64,000 nucleotides of DNA, taken from NCBI RefSeq assembly GCF_001407835.1, contig NZ_CYUO01000005.1:62001-126000 (forward strand), given 5' to 3'. The DNA comes from Lagierella massiliensis. GTDB lineage: Bacteria; Bacillota; Clostridia; Tissierellales; Peptoniphilaceae. Position 1 is the stretch's first letter; each line of letters begins with the position of its first letter. Shown here piece after piece: positions 1 through 7,647 of this stretch. The position numbers and the translations under genes are program-made. The notes under the pieces are model-generated. The model was not told where the DNA came from. It did not search any database and saw only the letters and a list, made by a program, of their open reading frames with translations.

Positions 1-201
1 GAAAATGAGTGCAAAGACTTATTAGAAGAAACTTTGCCAAAGATATTTGAAAGATTTTATAGAGGAAAAAATTCAGTTTCCAAGGACGGTTTGGGTTTAG
101 GTCTATATATAGCCAGAGAAATTATAGAAAAACATGGCGGAAATATAAAAGCGTCTTTGGACAAAAATAGAATAAAATTTTCAGTAGACTTCCCATTGTG
201 A
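1..201 (+). CDS. Sensor histidine kinase, C-terminal fragment
   Basis: The open frame enters at base 1 and stops with TGA at 199-201, giving the last 66 residues of a protein. It shows the end of a HATPase_c domain: an F-box (IFERFYRG) followed by a G2-type box (GLGLGLYIAREI) and the short final beta strands. The N-terminal part (sensor, DHp helices, N and G1 boxes) lies outside the window. It is directly upstream of an ABC exporter, the usual arrangement for a kinase that controls an antimicrobial-peptide or envelope-stress exporter, so this control is an inference from context. Confidence 0.85.
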   Translation, partial: ENECKDLLEETLPKIFERFYRGKNSVSKDGLGLGLYIAREIIEKHGGNIKASLDKNRIKFSVDFPL

Positions 202-213
202 GAAGTCTTTTTT
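186..213 (+). terminator. Rho-independent terminator after kinase gene
   Basis: A 7-bp stem, AGACTTC (186-192) with GAAGTCT (202-208), is followed by a run of T. The left arm lies inside the end of the kinase gene. Confidence 0.75.
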
Positions 214-252
214 CTTACAAAACTGTAAGAAGTATTGTAAGTTGTTTGTAAG
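214..252 (+). promoter_or_regulatory. Probable response-regulator operator (CTTACA/TGTAAG sites)
   Basis: An inverted repeat CTTACA-AAAC-TGTAAG (214-229) is followed by two more TGTAAG copies at 236-241 and 247-252, spaced 11-12 bp, about one helical turn. This is typical of OmpR-family binding sites. The same CTTACA-N3-TGTAAG palindrome occurs upstream of bceA (13355-13369). Binding is inferred. Confidence 0.55.
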
Positions 253-289
253 ATGAGTTTGGTATTCTTTTAGGCAAGAGGTGATAGAG

Positions 290-949
290 ATGTTAAAAGT
301 GGAAAATTTAAAAAGATATTATAAAACAAATGACGTGGAAGTAAGGGCTCTTGATGGAGTTTCTTTTGATGTGAAAAAAGGAGAATTTATTTCTATAATT
401 GGAGCAAGCGGTTCTGGTAAATCGACTCTATTACATTTATTAGGGGGACTTGATTATCCTACAAGCGGGAAAGTTTTTATTGATGATACGGACATTTATG
501 CTTTAAAAGATGATGAGAGAACTATTTTCAGGAGAAGAAATATTGGTTTTGTCTTTCAAGCATATAACCTTTTGCCCATGCTAAATGTGTATGAGAATAT
601 AATTATTCCCTTTGGTCTTGATGGGGACAAGGTAGATAAAAAATATGTTGATTCTGTAATAGACATACTTGAGATAAGCGATCAAAAAAATAAAATGCCA
701 AACGAATTATCTGGTGGACAGCAACAAAGAGTTGCCATAGCAAGAGCCTTGGTTACCAAACCTTCTTTAATTTTAGCCGATGAACCTACAGGTAATTTGG
801 ACTCAAAATCATCTTCGCAAGTTGTTTACTTATTAAAAAAGATTAATAAAGAGCTTGGAAATACTATTCTTATGATTACTCACGATGATGCTGTAGCTCA
901 AGCTGCGAATAAAGTGATTCGAATTGAAGATGGGAAGTTGGTGGAATAA
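290..949 (+). CDS. ABC transporter ATP-binding protein (MacB/LolD type)
   Basis: The 219-residue nucleotide-binding subunit of an FtsX-type exporter. Walker A (GASGSGKST, about residues 38-46), the signature ([15 protein letters not shown], near 140) and Walker B with D-loop ([13 protein letters not shown]) are all intact. It should hydrolyse ATP on the cytoplasmic face to drive the membrane partner encoded next, with which it overlaps by one base. I chose ATG at 290 because AGAGGTGAT lies just before it and the protein then begins MLKVENLK as relatives do; an in-frame GTG at 281 is possible but lacks its own Shine-Dalgarno site. Such ATPases serve peptide or antibiotic export or envelope-stress sensing; the substrate here is unknown. 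Confidence 0.93.
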   Translation: MLKVENLKRYYKTNDVEVRALDGVSFDVKKGEFISIIGASGSGKSTLLHLLGGLDYPTSGKVFIDDTDIYALKDDERTIFRRRNIGFVFQAYNLLPMLNVYENIIIPFGLDGDKVDKKYVDSVIDILEISDQKNKMPNELSGGQQQRVAIARALVTKPSLILADEPTGNLDSKSSSQVVYLLKKINKELGNTILMITHDDAVAQAANKVIRIEDGKLVE

Positions 950-3429
950 TGAAAGTCAAAAATAAAGCTTATATAAGGCATCTTGCAAAAAATATTTTAA
1001 ATGCGAATAAAAATAGAAGAAATATTCTCTTAGGTGCAATTGCTTTGACTTCTATACTATTTACAAGTCTGTTTTCCGTAGCCTTAGGTTTAGGGAAAAG
1101 CATGGAAACTCAAACGATGAAAACTATTGGATCAATCAGCCATGGTTCTTTTAAAGAACTCTCTGACAAAGACATAAATATTTTATCTAAGGATAAAGAC
1201 ATAAAGGAATTTTCAATAATAGAGAAAGTTGGAATACTTGATGATGAAAAAGTGACTGCGGAACTATCTTATATGGATAAAAAAGGATTTGAATGGTCTC
1301 TAATAGAAAAAGTTAAGGGAAAGTTTCCAGAAAAAGAAAACGAAGTTTTTATAGATATATCAACTGCTAAAAAATTAGGTTGTAAGGGTGAAATTGGAGA
1401 AAAAATAGAAATTCCCTACAATATTGAAAAACCTTACATTGGAGAAATTATCGAAAAGAAAAGTGATAAATTTATTATTTCTGGAACTTTTCAAAATCCT
1501 ATTGACTCCAATGTGGGTGTAGGTCAAATTTATTTATCAAAAGCTTATGTAGATAAATTATCCCTTCCAGAAAATAATAAAGACTTGGAGGTAATGTTAA
1601 AGAATTCCTTTATGATAAGGGATAATCTTTTAAAAATTGCAGAGAGAAAGGGCTATAAAGTGGTAGATGAGCCTGGAAATTTATCCGACAAGGAAATAAG
1701 GATTGGTGTTAACTTTGCCTATCTTTTATCTGGTGATAGTAGTTTTGATTTTAATGAATTTCTACCTTACTTAGCTTTCTTGATTTTGGTAATGGTCGCA
1801 GGATACTTAATAATAAACAATATTTTCAAGATATCCGTAAATGAAGATATTAAACTACTGGGGCTTTTAAAAACAATTGGAATGACAAAGCCACAAATCA
1901 AAAAACTTGTTCATCTTGAGTCTTTAGCAGCCTCCCTTCCATCAATAATAGTTGGAGATATAGTAGGAATTTCTATAGGAAAAATTATTTTAAATAAAAT
2001 ATTTGTAAGTAATGAGATGTTGACGAATGTAAAATTATCGCCTGCAGTAATAATCTTAATTATTTTATTTTCCACAGCCTTTACTTTGCTTACAGTATTT
2101 CTATCAGTGATGAGACCTGCAAGATATGCAGCAAAAGTTTCTCCAATAGATGCCAGCAGATACAACGAAACCACGATAAAAAAGAAATATAAAAGTGATA
2201 ATATTTCTTTAGGCAAGCTGTCAAGAAGACAAGTATTTTCCAATAAATTTAGATTTATATCCATAGTTCTTTCCATTAGCCTATATGCTGTTATTTTGAA
2301 CAGTGTTTTAACTTATACTGGTAATATTGATTTAGAAAAGGGGATATCTGATGTAATTGCAACGGATTATAATATAGCAAGCCCAAAATATTTTAGATAC
2401 ATGTACTCAGGAATTGATGACGAAATTGACAAAGAATTTATTGATAAAATAGAAAATCAAAAGGGATTTATAGGTGGAGGCGCCTTATATTCCTATGGAT
2501 ATGAATACTATTATCCAGATATTAAAATAGAGGACAAAAAATTCGCGCCGTTTCTATTTGGAATGGATGATTTTCTGATAAACAAACAAAAATTTATTGA
2601 TGGAGAGTTTGATAAAGAAAAATGGCAAACAGGAAATTATGTTATCATAGGAGAATATGAAGATAAAAAATCTGCATTTAAACCTGGCGATAAAATAAAG
2701 ATTAATGTAAATAGCAAGGTAAAAGAAGTCCAAGTGATGGGCAAGATTGAATATAATTTTTCAAATGGATTTAGATACTTTCCTGTAATTAAGGAAGATA
2801 TAAACGACGAATCAAGTCCTACTTTAAACTTGGAATATATTTATATGAATCCGAATGAGTATAAAGAGCTCACAGGAAATAAAAGTATAATGTCCTATGG
2901 ATTTGATGTGGCGGATAGTGAAAAGGAAAATTTTGATAAGTTATTAAAAACTTTTGAAAATGAGCCAGAATTTTCCTACGATTCAAGAGACCTTCAGATT
3001 AAATCTACAACGGAATTCAAAAATTTAATAGAATTTGCTGGCTATAGCTTATCTATAGTATTGTTCTTAATTTCTGTGCTGAACTTTATTAATGTTATTG
3101 CTACTGAAATCTTGAAAAACATGGTGAACTTGTCAATCCTTGAAGCAATTGGAATGACAAAGAAAAATATAAAAAAATATTTGGTGAAAAAGAATTTGAT
3201 TTATTCTTTATGTGGCTTAGTATTTTCTTTCATCATTATGCTTCTTGTAGATAAATTTATTTTGATTGATTTCATGGAACAGACTAAGTGGACTTCATAT
3301 AAATTTGTAATTATGCCACTTATCCTTGTAAACTTTGTAAATATAATTATCGGGATAATATTTACTGGAAAGTTCTATGAAAAACACAGTAAAAACAGTC
3401 TGGTTGATAGAATTAGAAGTTTAGAATAA
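949..3429 (+). CDS. FtsX-family ABC transporter permease
   Basis: An 826-residue membrane protein with the MacB/FtsX layout seen twice: one N-terminal membrane helix, an external region, three helices near residues 270-390, then a second helix, a long external region and three C-terminal helices. The two FtsX core helices carry matching motifs, GLLKTIGMTKPQIKKL and SILEAIGMTKKNIKKY. Such two-module permeases act with one ATPase in mechanotransmission or export of peptides and antibiotics. It starts on the A of the ATPase stop codon, so the two are translationally coupled. It is longer than BceB, so it is a related but separate type. Substrate unknown. Confidence 0.9.
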   Translation: MKVKNKAYIRHLAKNILNANKNRRNILLGAIALTSILFTSLFSVALGLGKSMETQTMKTIGSISHGSFKELSDKDINILSKDKDIKEFSIIEKVGILDDEKVTAELSYMDKKGFEWSLIEKVKGKFPEKENEVFIDISTAKKLGCKGEIGEKIEIPYNIEKPYIGEIIEKKSDKFIISGTFQNPIDSNVGVGQIYLSKAYVDKLSLPENNKDLEVMLKNSFMIRDNLLKIAERKGYKVVDEPGNLSDKEIRIGVNFAYLLSGDSSFDFNEFLPYLAFLILVMVAGYLIINNIFKISVNEDIKLLGLLKTIGMTKPQIKKLVHLESLAASLPSIIVGDIVGISIGKIILNKIFVSNEMLTNVKLSPAVIILIILFSTAFTLLTVFLSVMRPARYAAKVSPIDASRYNETTIKKKYKSDNISLGKLSRRQVFSNKFRFISIVLSISLYAVILNSVLTYTGNIDLEKGISDVIATDYNIASPKYFRYMYSGIDDEIDKEFIDKIENQKGFIGGGALYSYGYEYYYPDIKIEDKKFAPFLFGMDDFLINKQKFIDGEFDKEKWQTGNYVIIGEYEDKKSAFKPGDKIKINVNSKVKEVQVMGKIEYNFSNGFRYFPVIKEDINDESSPTLNLEYIYMNPNEYKELTGNKSIMSYGFDVADSEKENFDKLLKTFENEPEFSYDSRDLQIKSTTEFKNLIEFAGYSLSIVLFLISVLNFINVIATEILKNMVNLSILEAIGMTKKNIKKYLVKKNLIYSLCGLVFSFIIMLLVDKFILIDFMEQTKWTSYKFVIMPLILVNFVNIIIGIIFTGKFYEKHSKNSLVDRIRSLE

Positions 3430-3450
3430 TATATAAAATTCAATTTTAAA

Positions 3451-3477
3451 AGGCGATGAAACCCATCGCCTATTTTC
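3451..3477. terminator. Bidirectional terminator between convergent genes
   Basis: Stem AGGCGATG / CATCGCCT with a 5-base loop between the ABC permease (plus) and folBK (minus). It has A-rich sequence on the left and T-rich sequence on the right, so it can serve both strands. Confidence 0.75.
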
Positions 3478-4283
3478 TATTCTATTTCATTTAACAACTG
3501 GAATACTTTCTTTTTTAAAACTGGATGTACCAAAAAGGGTTCAATTTCATTTAGTGGTTCCAATACAAATTTTCTTTCTTCTATATATGGATGTGGAACT
3601 TTTAGTCTGTCGTTATAGATTATTTCGTCGTCAATGAAAAGTATATCTATATCGATTGTTCTTGGTCCCCACTTTTCGTGACGCTCTCTACCTAGTCCCA
3701 GTTCTATTCTTTGAGTAATATCTAAAAAGTCTAAAGGCTCTTCAAAGGACTCTACCACCACCACTTTGTTTAAAAAGTCATCTTGGTCAGTCTTTCCCCA
3801 TGCCTTTGTCACATAGTCACTGGACTGTCTTATTATTTCAAAATATTTAGACAGTTCTTCTATGGCTCTATTCATATATTCTTCTTTGTCACCAATGTTT
3901 GAGCCAAGGGACAGGTAGTATCTTCTCTTTGTTCGTGATATTTCAACTGAAACTGTATCCAGTGGAAGATGTACCGGCGCCCAAGGTTTTTTTAATTCCA
4001 GGTCAACTCTTTCTACCATTTTATATTTATGGAAGATAAATTCCACAAGTTTTAAACATGCCTCTTCAATAAGGTCATAGGACTCTCTTTTAAATTCTTC
4101 AGTTAGCTCCTCTGCCAAGACTCCATAGTGAATTGAAGACTCAAGGTCATTTTCACGGGCAGCCTTTGTCATGTTATAATAAATTTTCAAATCTAACACA
4201 AATTTTTGTCCAAGATTTTTTTCTTCTTCAAACACGCCATGCTTACCAAAAATTGTTAAATCTTTTATTCTGAGTGTATCCAT
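3477..4283 (-). CDS. folBK: Bifunctional dihydroneopterin aldolase / HPPK
   Basis: A 268-residue fusion of two folate enzymes. Residues 1 to about 118 are a FolB domain (starts MDTLRIKDLTIFGKHGVFEEE, with Glu and Lys active-site regions), which cleaves dihydroneopterin to 6-hydroxymethyl-dihydropterin. Residues about 122-268 are FolK (YYLSLGSNIGDKEEY; WGPRTIDIDILFID; HPYIEERKFVLEPL), which pyrophosphorylates that product with ATP. The fusion lets one protein carry two consecutive steps. It follows the HD protein by 9 bases in the operon folE-HD-folBK. FolP is not here but at 6593 on the other strand. Confidence 0.95.
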   Translation of the reverse strand: MDTLRIKDLTIFGKHGVFEEEKNLGQKFVLDLKIYYNMTKAARENDLESSIHYGVLAEELTEEFKRESYDLIEEACLKLVEFIFHKYKMVERVDLELKKPWAPVHLPLDTVSVEISRTKRRYYLSLGSNIGDKEEYMNRAIEELSKYFEIIRQSSDYVTKAWGKTDQDDFLNKVVVVESFEEPLDFLDITQRIELGLGRERHEKWGPRTIDIDILFIDDEIIYNDRLKVPHPYIEERKFVLEPLNEIEPFLVHPVLKKKVFQLLNEIE

Positions 4284-4292
4284 AACTCTCCT

Positions 4293-4769
4293 CTAATAGG
4301 TAATCCTGTGATTTTTCTTCTCTTCAGACCAATAGCAAATATCATAAGCTGGGCATCTAAAGCAAATTCGTGAAAGCTTGTCTGCCTTATAAAAAATTTC
4401 GTTTAATGCAGTGCTCTCTTGTTTTTCTCTATGCTTTCTGATGCAGTCCAGAATCATTTCTATTTCTTCTTCATTAAACGAAGTAAGAGGAAGTAATTTT
4501 TCTGCAATATCGGCGGAGGCCTTATCATGGTCCGTTCCATATCGGTACTGCATAACCCTTCCAATGTCGTGAAGAAGGGCAGTTGTATAAATTAAGTCCT
4601 TTGATATATCAAGACCTTCTTCCAAAACCATAATGTAACATATCCTCGCCACGTCTAAAAAGTGAGCAAGATCATGTTTGCAAAATGGTCTTTCTCTTTC
4701 AAACTCCTCCAACTCGTTTAAAAGTTTTACATACTCCTCATTAAACATTATGATATTTGTGTTTTCCAT
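4293..4769 (-). CDS. HD-domain phosphohydrolase in folate operon
   Basis: A 158-residue HD-superfamily protein. The metal ligands are visible as a histidine in HDLAHFLDVAR (about residue 40), the doublet HD in ALLHDIGRVMQ, and a downstream histidine in IRKHREKQE. Near the C-terminus are closely spaced cysteines (CFRCPAYDIC) that might bind metal. I take the ATG at 4769, one base after the folE stop; an in-frame ATG at 4781 overlaps the end of folE. It sits between folE and folBK, so a role in removing phosphates from dihydroneopterin triphosphate, a step with no other candidate here, is attractive. That function is inference. Confidence 0.85.
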   Translation of the reverse strand: MENTNIIMFNEEYVKLLNELEEFERERPFCKHDLAHFLDVARICYIMVLEEGLDISKDLIYTTALLHDIGRVMQYRYGTDHDKASADIAEKLLPLTSFNEEEIEMILDCIRKHREKQESTALNEIFYKADKLSRICFRCPAYDICYWSEEKKNHRITY

Positions 4770-4770
4770 A

Positions 4771-5325
4771 TTACATCTCAATCAATCTATAGGCTTCGTT
4801 TCTAAGATCTAAATCTGTTTCCATTTCTCCAAGGGCAACTGAAGTTACTGTGTAAGAGCCGGGTTTTTTTACTCCACGCATTGTCATACACATATGTTCA
4901 GCCTCAATAACTACAAGCACAGCCTTTGCCTGTAAATAATCCATCATAGCCTCAGCCACTTGAAGATTTAATCTCTCTTGAAGTTGTGGTCTCTTTGCAT
5001 AGGTTTCAACTGTTCTTGCAAGTTTTGAAAGACCGGCAACTCTTCCATTTGGTACATAGGCGATATGTGCCTTGCCATGCACCGGTAAAAAATGATGTTC
5101 ACACATTGAGAAGAACTCAATGTCTTTAACCACAACAATATTGTCATTAACATATTCGAAGGTCTTTGAAAGATGTTCTTTAGCATCTTTTCCAATACCT
5201 GAAAAAATTTCTTCATACATTCTTGCCACCCTTTGAGGGGTTTCAAGAAGTCCTTCTCTATTTGGGTCTTCTCCTACAGCTTCAATTATCATCGATACTG
5301 CTTGTTCAATTTTCTTTTTATCCAT
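4771..5325 (-). CDS. folE: GTP cyclohydrolase I
   Basis: A 184-residue FolE, the first enzyme of folate synthesis, converting GTP to 7,8-dihydroneopterin triphosphate and formate. The zinc and catalytic motif CEHHFLP, the [11 protein letters not shown] segment and the late cysteine ([10 protein letters not shown]) are present. I chose the ATG at 5325 because AGAGGT precedes it and the protein then starts MDKKKIEQA; the frame is open for 44 codons upstream, but that part overlaps the THF riboswitch and is not coding. It leads the operon folE-HD-folBK and is probably repressed by tetrahydrofolate through the riboswitch. Confidence 0.96.
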   Translation of the reverse strand: MDKKKIEQAVSMIIEAVGEDPNREGLLETPQRVARMYEEIFSGIGKDAKEHLSKTFEYVNDNIVVVKDIEFFSMCEHHFLPVHGKAHIAYVPNGRVAGLSKLARTVETYAKRPQLQERLNLQVAEAMMDYLQAKAVLVVIEAEHMCMTMRGVKKPGSYTVTSVALGEMETDLDLRNEAYRLIEM

Positions 5326-5361
5326 TCTACATACCTCTTTCTTGTTTTTACAAATAAAATT

Positions 5362-5500
5362 AACCAGTACCAATAGGTACCGGTCTTCCGCAAGTATGAT
5401 AATAATATTAGCGGAAGCGATAAGACACCGCAATTTAAAATTTTCGTTAAAGGGCAACTCCCTATCCCTTTACACTTAACGCGTCTTACCTACTCTATTC
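5362..5500 (-). promoter_or_regulatory. THF riboswitch controlling folE
   Basis: Read on the minus strand, about 5500 to 5409 matches the tetrahydrofolate aptamer: GAGTAGGT, then the hallmark GCGTTAAGTG, a stem capped near GGGAGTTGCCC, then AACGA, GCGGTG and CCGCT. The paired arms GTAAGACGC and GCGGTGTCTTAT form the central helix. The 3' edge CTTCCGC (plus 5411-5417) can instead pair with GCGGAAG (plus 5385-5391), and a 9-bp hairpin follows at 5363-5384. That looks like an expression platform, although the following U-run is weak. Confidence 0.9.
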
Positions 5501-5508
5501 TGTATTCA

Positions 5509-5536
5509 ATTATACCATACAAAGGGGGTATGGTAT
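5509..5536 (-). promoter_or_regulatory. folE promoter -10 inside an inverted repeat
   Basis: A perfect TATAAT lies on the minus strand at 5509-5514, just upstream of the riboswitch. It overlaps a 9-bp inverted repeat (ATACCATAC at 5512-5520 and GTATGGTAT at 5528-5536). No good -35 is seen, so a protein operator or activator site is possible. Confidence 0.5.
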
Positions 5537-5647
5537 TCTAATTATTATAATACCCGTAAAATAAAATTTTTAACATGAGTTACAAATTTATTAAACAGGG
5601 TATATATTTTATGAAATATTTTACATAAAAAATTCAAGGAGGATGTT

Positions 5648-5890
5648 ATGGAAGGTGTAAAGAGCGCAAAGAAAGGCTTCACAGTTAAATTAATCGTTGT
5701 AATTGCTTTTTTAGCAATACTCTATCTGTTCAGAAACACAACATGGGTTCAATTGACATCCATAGGTGCTTTTGGTTCTTACTTAATCTACGATGAACTT
5801 GCATCACATGGTGCTAAGGAATTAGCTTTACGTGTCATAATATTATTTTTGGTACTTGAAGCCATTACAATTTCAATTTTTATGAGGTGA
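5648..5890 (+). CDS. Small two-helix membrane protein, unknown
   Basis: An 80-residue protein with a perfect AAGGAGG seven bases before its ATG, so translation is likely. After a basic start (GVKSAKKGF) there is a hydrophobic segment at about residues 14-28 and a second at about 62-78, separated by a loop containing YDELASHGAKEL. No family is recognised. It stands alone between the divergent folE promoter and the toxin-antitoxin operon, without a clear terminator. Confidence 0.65.
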   Translation: MEGVKSAKKGFTVKLIVVIAFLAILYLFRNTTWVQLTSIGAFGSYLIYDELASHGAKELALRVIILFLVLEAITISIFMR

Positions 5891-5923
5891 TAAGGTTACA
5901 AAATAGTTTACAAAAACCTAAAC

Positions 5924-5939
5924 GTACATTATAATGTAC
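5924..5939. promoter_or_regulatory. Operator palindrome of the yefM-yoeB operon
   Basis: A perfect 16-bp palindrome, GTACATTATAATGTAC, contains a TATAAT -10 element and ends 15 bases before the antitoxin start. YefM-YoeB operators in other bacteria contain TGTACA-type palindromes, so autorepression at the promoter is expected. Confidence 0.7.
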
Positions 5940-5954
5940 TTGGAGGTGCATTCT

Positions 5955-6194
5955 ATGAGTTACATTAATATTACAAATTTTAGAAAAAATGCATTCGAAT
6001 ATATTAACTCTGCTGTAGAATTTGGAGATGTGATTAATATAAGTACAAAGAATGGAAATGCAGTAGTGCTAAGTGAACAAGATTATAGGGACATGTTGGA
6101 ATCAATATTTTTTGCTCAAAACAGCACAATGGCAGACATTTTAATAGAAGGTAAAAACACTCCGTTAGAGGAATGTGAAGAATTCGAGTGGTAA
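5955..6194 (+). CDS. yefM: YefM/Phd-family antitoxin
   Basis: A 79-residue antitoxin. The N-terminal part (MSYINITNFRKNAFEYINSA, then INISTKNGNAVVLSEQDYRDM) is the Phd/YefM DNA-binding and dimerisation fold; the C-terminal part (LEECEEFEW) is the acidic tail that neutralises the toxin. I chose ATG 5955 because TGGAGGTG stands seven bases before it; an earlier in-frame ATG at 5934 lies inside the operator palindrome. It overlaps the toxin start by one base (TAATG), which couples their synthesis. YefM represses its own promoter together with YoeB. Confidence 0.88.
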   Translation: MSYINITNFRKNAFEYINSAVEFGDVINISTKNGNAVVLSEQDYRDMLESIFFAQNSTMADILIEGKNTPLEECEEFEW

Positions 6195-6460
6195 TGTACA
6201 AGCTTGTTATGACTAAATCCGCAAAAAAGGATAGAGATAAAATAAAAAATGAGAAGAACTTGAAGAATAGAGTTCAATCTCTTTTAGAAGTTATACAAGA
6301 AGATCCATATAAGAATCCACCGCCATTTGAAATGTTAAAAGGAAATTTTAAAGGATTGATTTCAAGAAGAATCAATATACAACATAGACTTGTATATGAG
6401 GTATTTGAAGAAGAAAAGATAATAAAAATAATTAGTATGTGGACTCATTATGAGTTTTAG
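6194..6460 (+). CDS. yoeB: YoeB/Txe-family mRNA interferase toxin
   Basis: An 88-residue RelE-superfamily toxin that cleaves mRNA on translating ribosomes. Family marks are KSAKKDRDKIK near the start, the PPPFEMLKGNFKGLISRRIN strand, the basic HRLVYEV strand and the C-terminal MWTHYEF, equivalent to the conserved His-Tyr tail of YoeB. Start at ATG 6194, on the last base of the antitoxin stop; an upstream GTG at 6188 is less likely. The protein is full length, so the module is probably active. Confidence 0.88.
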   Translation: MYKLVMTKSAKKDRDKIKNEKNLKNRVQSLLEVIQEDPYKNPPPFEMLKGNFKGLISRRINIQHRLVYEVFEEEKIIKIISMWTHYEF

Positions 6461-6465
6461 AAAAG

Positions 6466-6491
6466 AGAGCTGGTAAAACAGTTCTTTTTTT
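6466..6491 (+). terminator. Terminator after yoeB
   Basis: Stem AGAGCTG / CAGTTCT (one G-U pair) with a 6-base loop, followed by seven T. Confidence 0.8.
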
Positions 6492-6592
6492 GTTTTAGCA
6501 ATCAAATAAAATCTTTTAAATATAACTCTTTATTTTACATTTTACTAAATTTGATGTATCTTTATCATAGAGTTCCTAAGGGAGGTATAAAG

Positions 6593-7564
6593 GTGGAAAG
6601 AATATTTAAATATAGAGATAAAGTTATAAAATCCGGTGGCAAGACTATTTTATGTGGAATTGTAAATGTGACTCCGGATTCTTTTTCTGATGGTGGCAAG
6701 TGGTTTGACACTGAAAAGGCCATTGAACACGGTCTTGAACTTGTAAAGCAAGGTGCGACTATGATAGATGTTGGTGGCGAGTCTACAAGGCCCGGTGCTA
6801 CAAAGGTTGATGTGCAAGACGAAATTGACAGGGTCGTTCCTGTAATAAAGGGACTTAAGGAACGTACTGATGTACTAATTTCCATTGACACATGGAAGAG
6901 TGAAGTTGCAAAGGCTGCCATAGATGCAGGTGTTGATATTATAAATGATATTACAGGAATGCTTGGAGACCCTAACATGGGTAGTGTTGTTGGAGACTCA
7001 GATGTTGGAGTTGTTGCAATGTTTAATCCAGTTATCCTTAGACCAGAGCACAAGTCATCAAAGGCCTTTATGAAGTTTGGTGGCGACGGTGTGTTCACAA
7101 AAGAGGAAGAAGAAAGGGCAATGAGGGAATCAATAGTTGACTCATGCAAGATGTACTTTGAAAAGACTTTGGAAGTTGCAAAGAAAAATAATATTTCTAA
7201 AGAGAGAATCATGCTTGATCCAGGAATTGGATTTGGACTTACAAAGAGAGAAAATCTTGAGCTAATTAAAAATTTTAAATTCATTCATGAATGGAATATT
7301 TTTGCATTTATCGGAGTATCAAGAAAGAGATTTATTGTAAATATTCTTGAAGAGGGTGGATTTAATGTAGACTCAAATACTGACGAAGGCTTTATAAATA
7401 GGGACGACGGCTCAGCTGCCCTAACATCAATTGCAGCATTTATGGGTGCAGAGGCCCTTAGGGTACATGTTATTCCAAGACATAAGATTGCAGCGGACAT
7501 TGCAGACGCTGTTAGGATGGCGGAAGAAACTGAAGATATAAACTTTGAAGCATATAAAAAATAA
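6593..7564 (+). CDS. folP: Dihydropteroate synthase
   Basis: A 323-residue DHPS, joining p-aminobenzoate to hydroxymethyl-dihydropterin pyrophosphate. It has the two signature boxes GIVNVTPDSFSDGGKW and GATMIDVGGESTRPGA, then ISIDTWKSEVAKAA, INDITGM, MLDPGIGFGLTK and the final RVHVIPRHKIAADIADAVRM. It is longer than the usual 260-280 residues because of an insertion around residues 140-180 (HKSSKAFMKFGGDGVF). Start is GTG 6593 with AGGGAGGT six bases upstream; the longer upstream frame has no such site. It is apart from the minus-strand folE-HD-folBK operon and has its own terminator. Confidence 0.95.
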   Translation: MERIFKYRDKVIKSGGKTILCGIVNVTPDSFSDGGKWFDTEKAIEHGLELVKQGATMIDVGGESTRPGATKVDVQDEIDRVVPVIKGLKERTDVLISIDTWKSEVAKAAIDAGVDIINDITGMLGDPNMGSVVGDSDVGVVAMFNPVILRPEHKSSKAFMKFGGDGVFTKEEEERAMRESIVDSCKMYFEKTLEVAKKNNISKERIMLDPGIGFGLTKRENLELIKNFKFIHEWNIFAFIGVSRKRFIVNILEEGGFNVDSNTDEGFINRDDGSAALTSIAAFMGAEALRVHVIPRHKIAADIADAVRMAEETEDINFEAYKK

Positions 7565-7566
7565 AT

Positions 7567-7592
7567 TCCATGGTTCTGCCGTGGATTTTTTT
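7567..7592 (+). terminator. Terminator after folP
   Basis: Stem TCCATGG / CCGTGGA with a 5-base loop and seven T. Confidence 0.85.
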
Positions 7593-7647
7593 ATTTTGAT
7601 GTTCTCCATATAAATATATGTTAAAATATACCTGAAAGGAGAGGGCT

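Noticed and set aside
1911-2276. Minus-strand frame inside the FtsX permease gene
   Set aside because: Shadow of a strongly coding plus strand; no start signal or family.
5326-5457. 44-codon N-terminal extension of FolE
   Set aside because: It overlaps the THF riboswitch, and the ATG at 5325 has a good ribosome binding site and matches family length.
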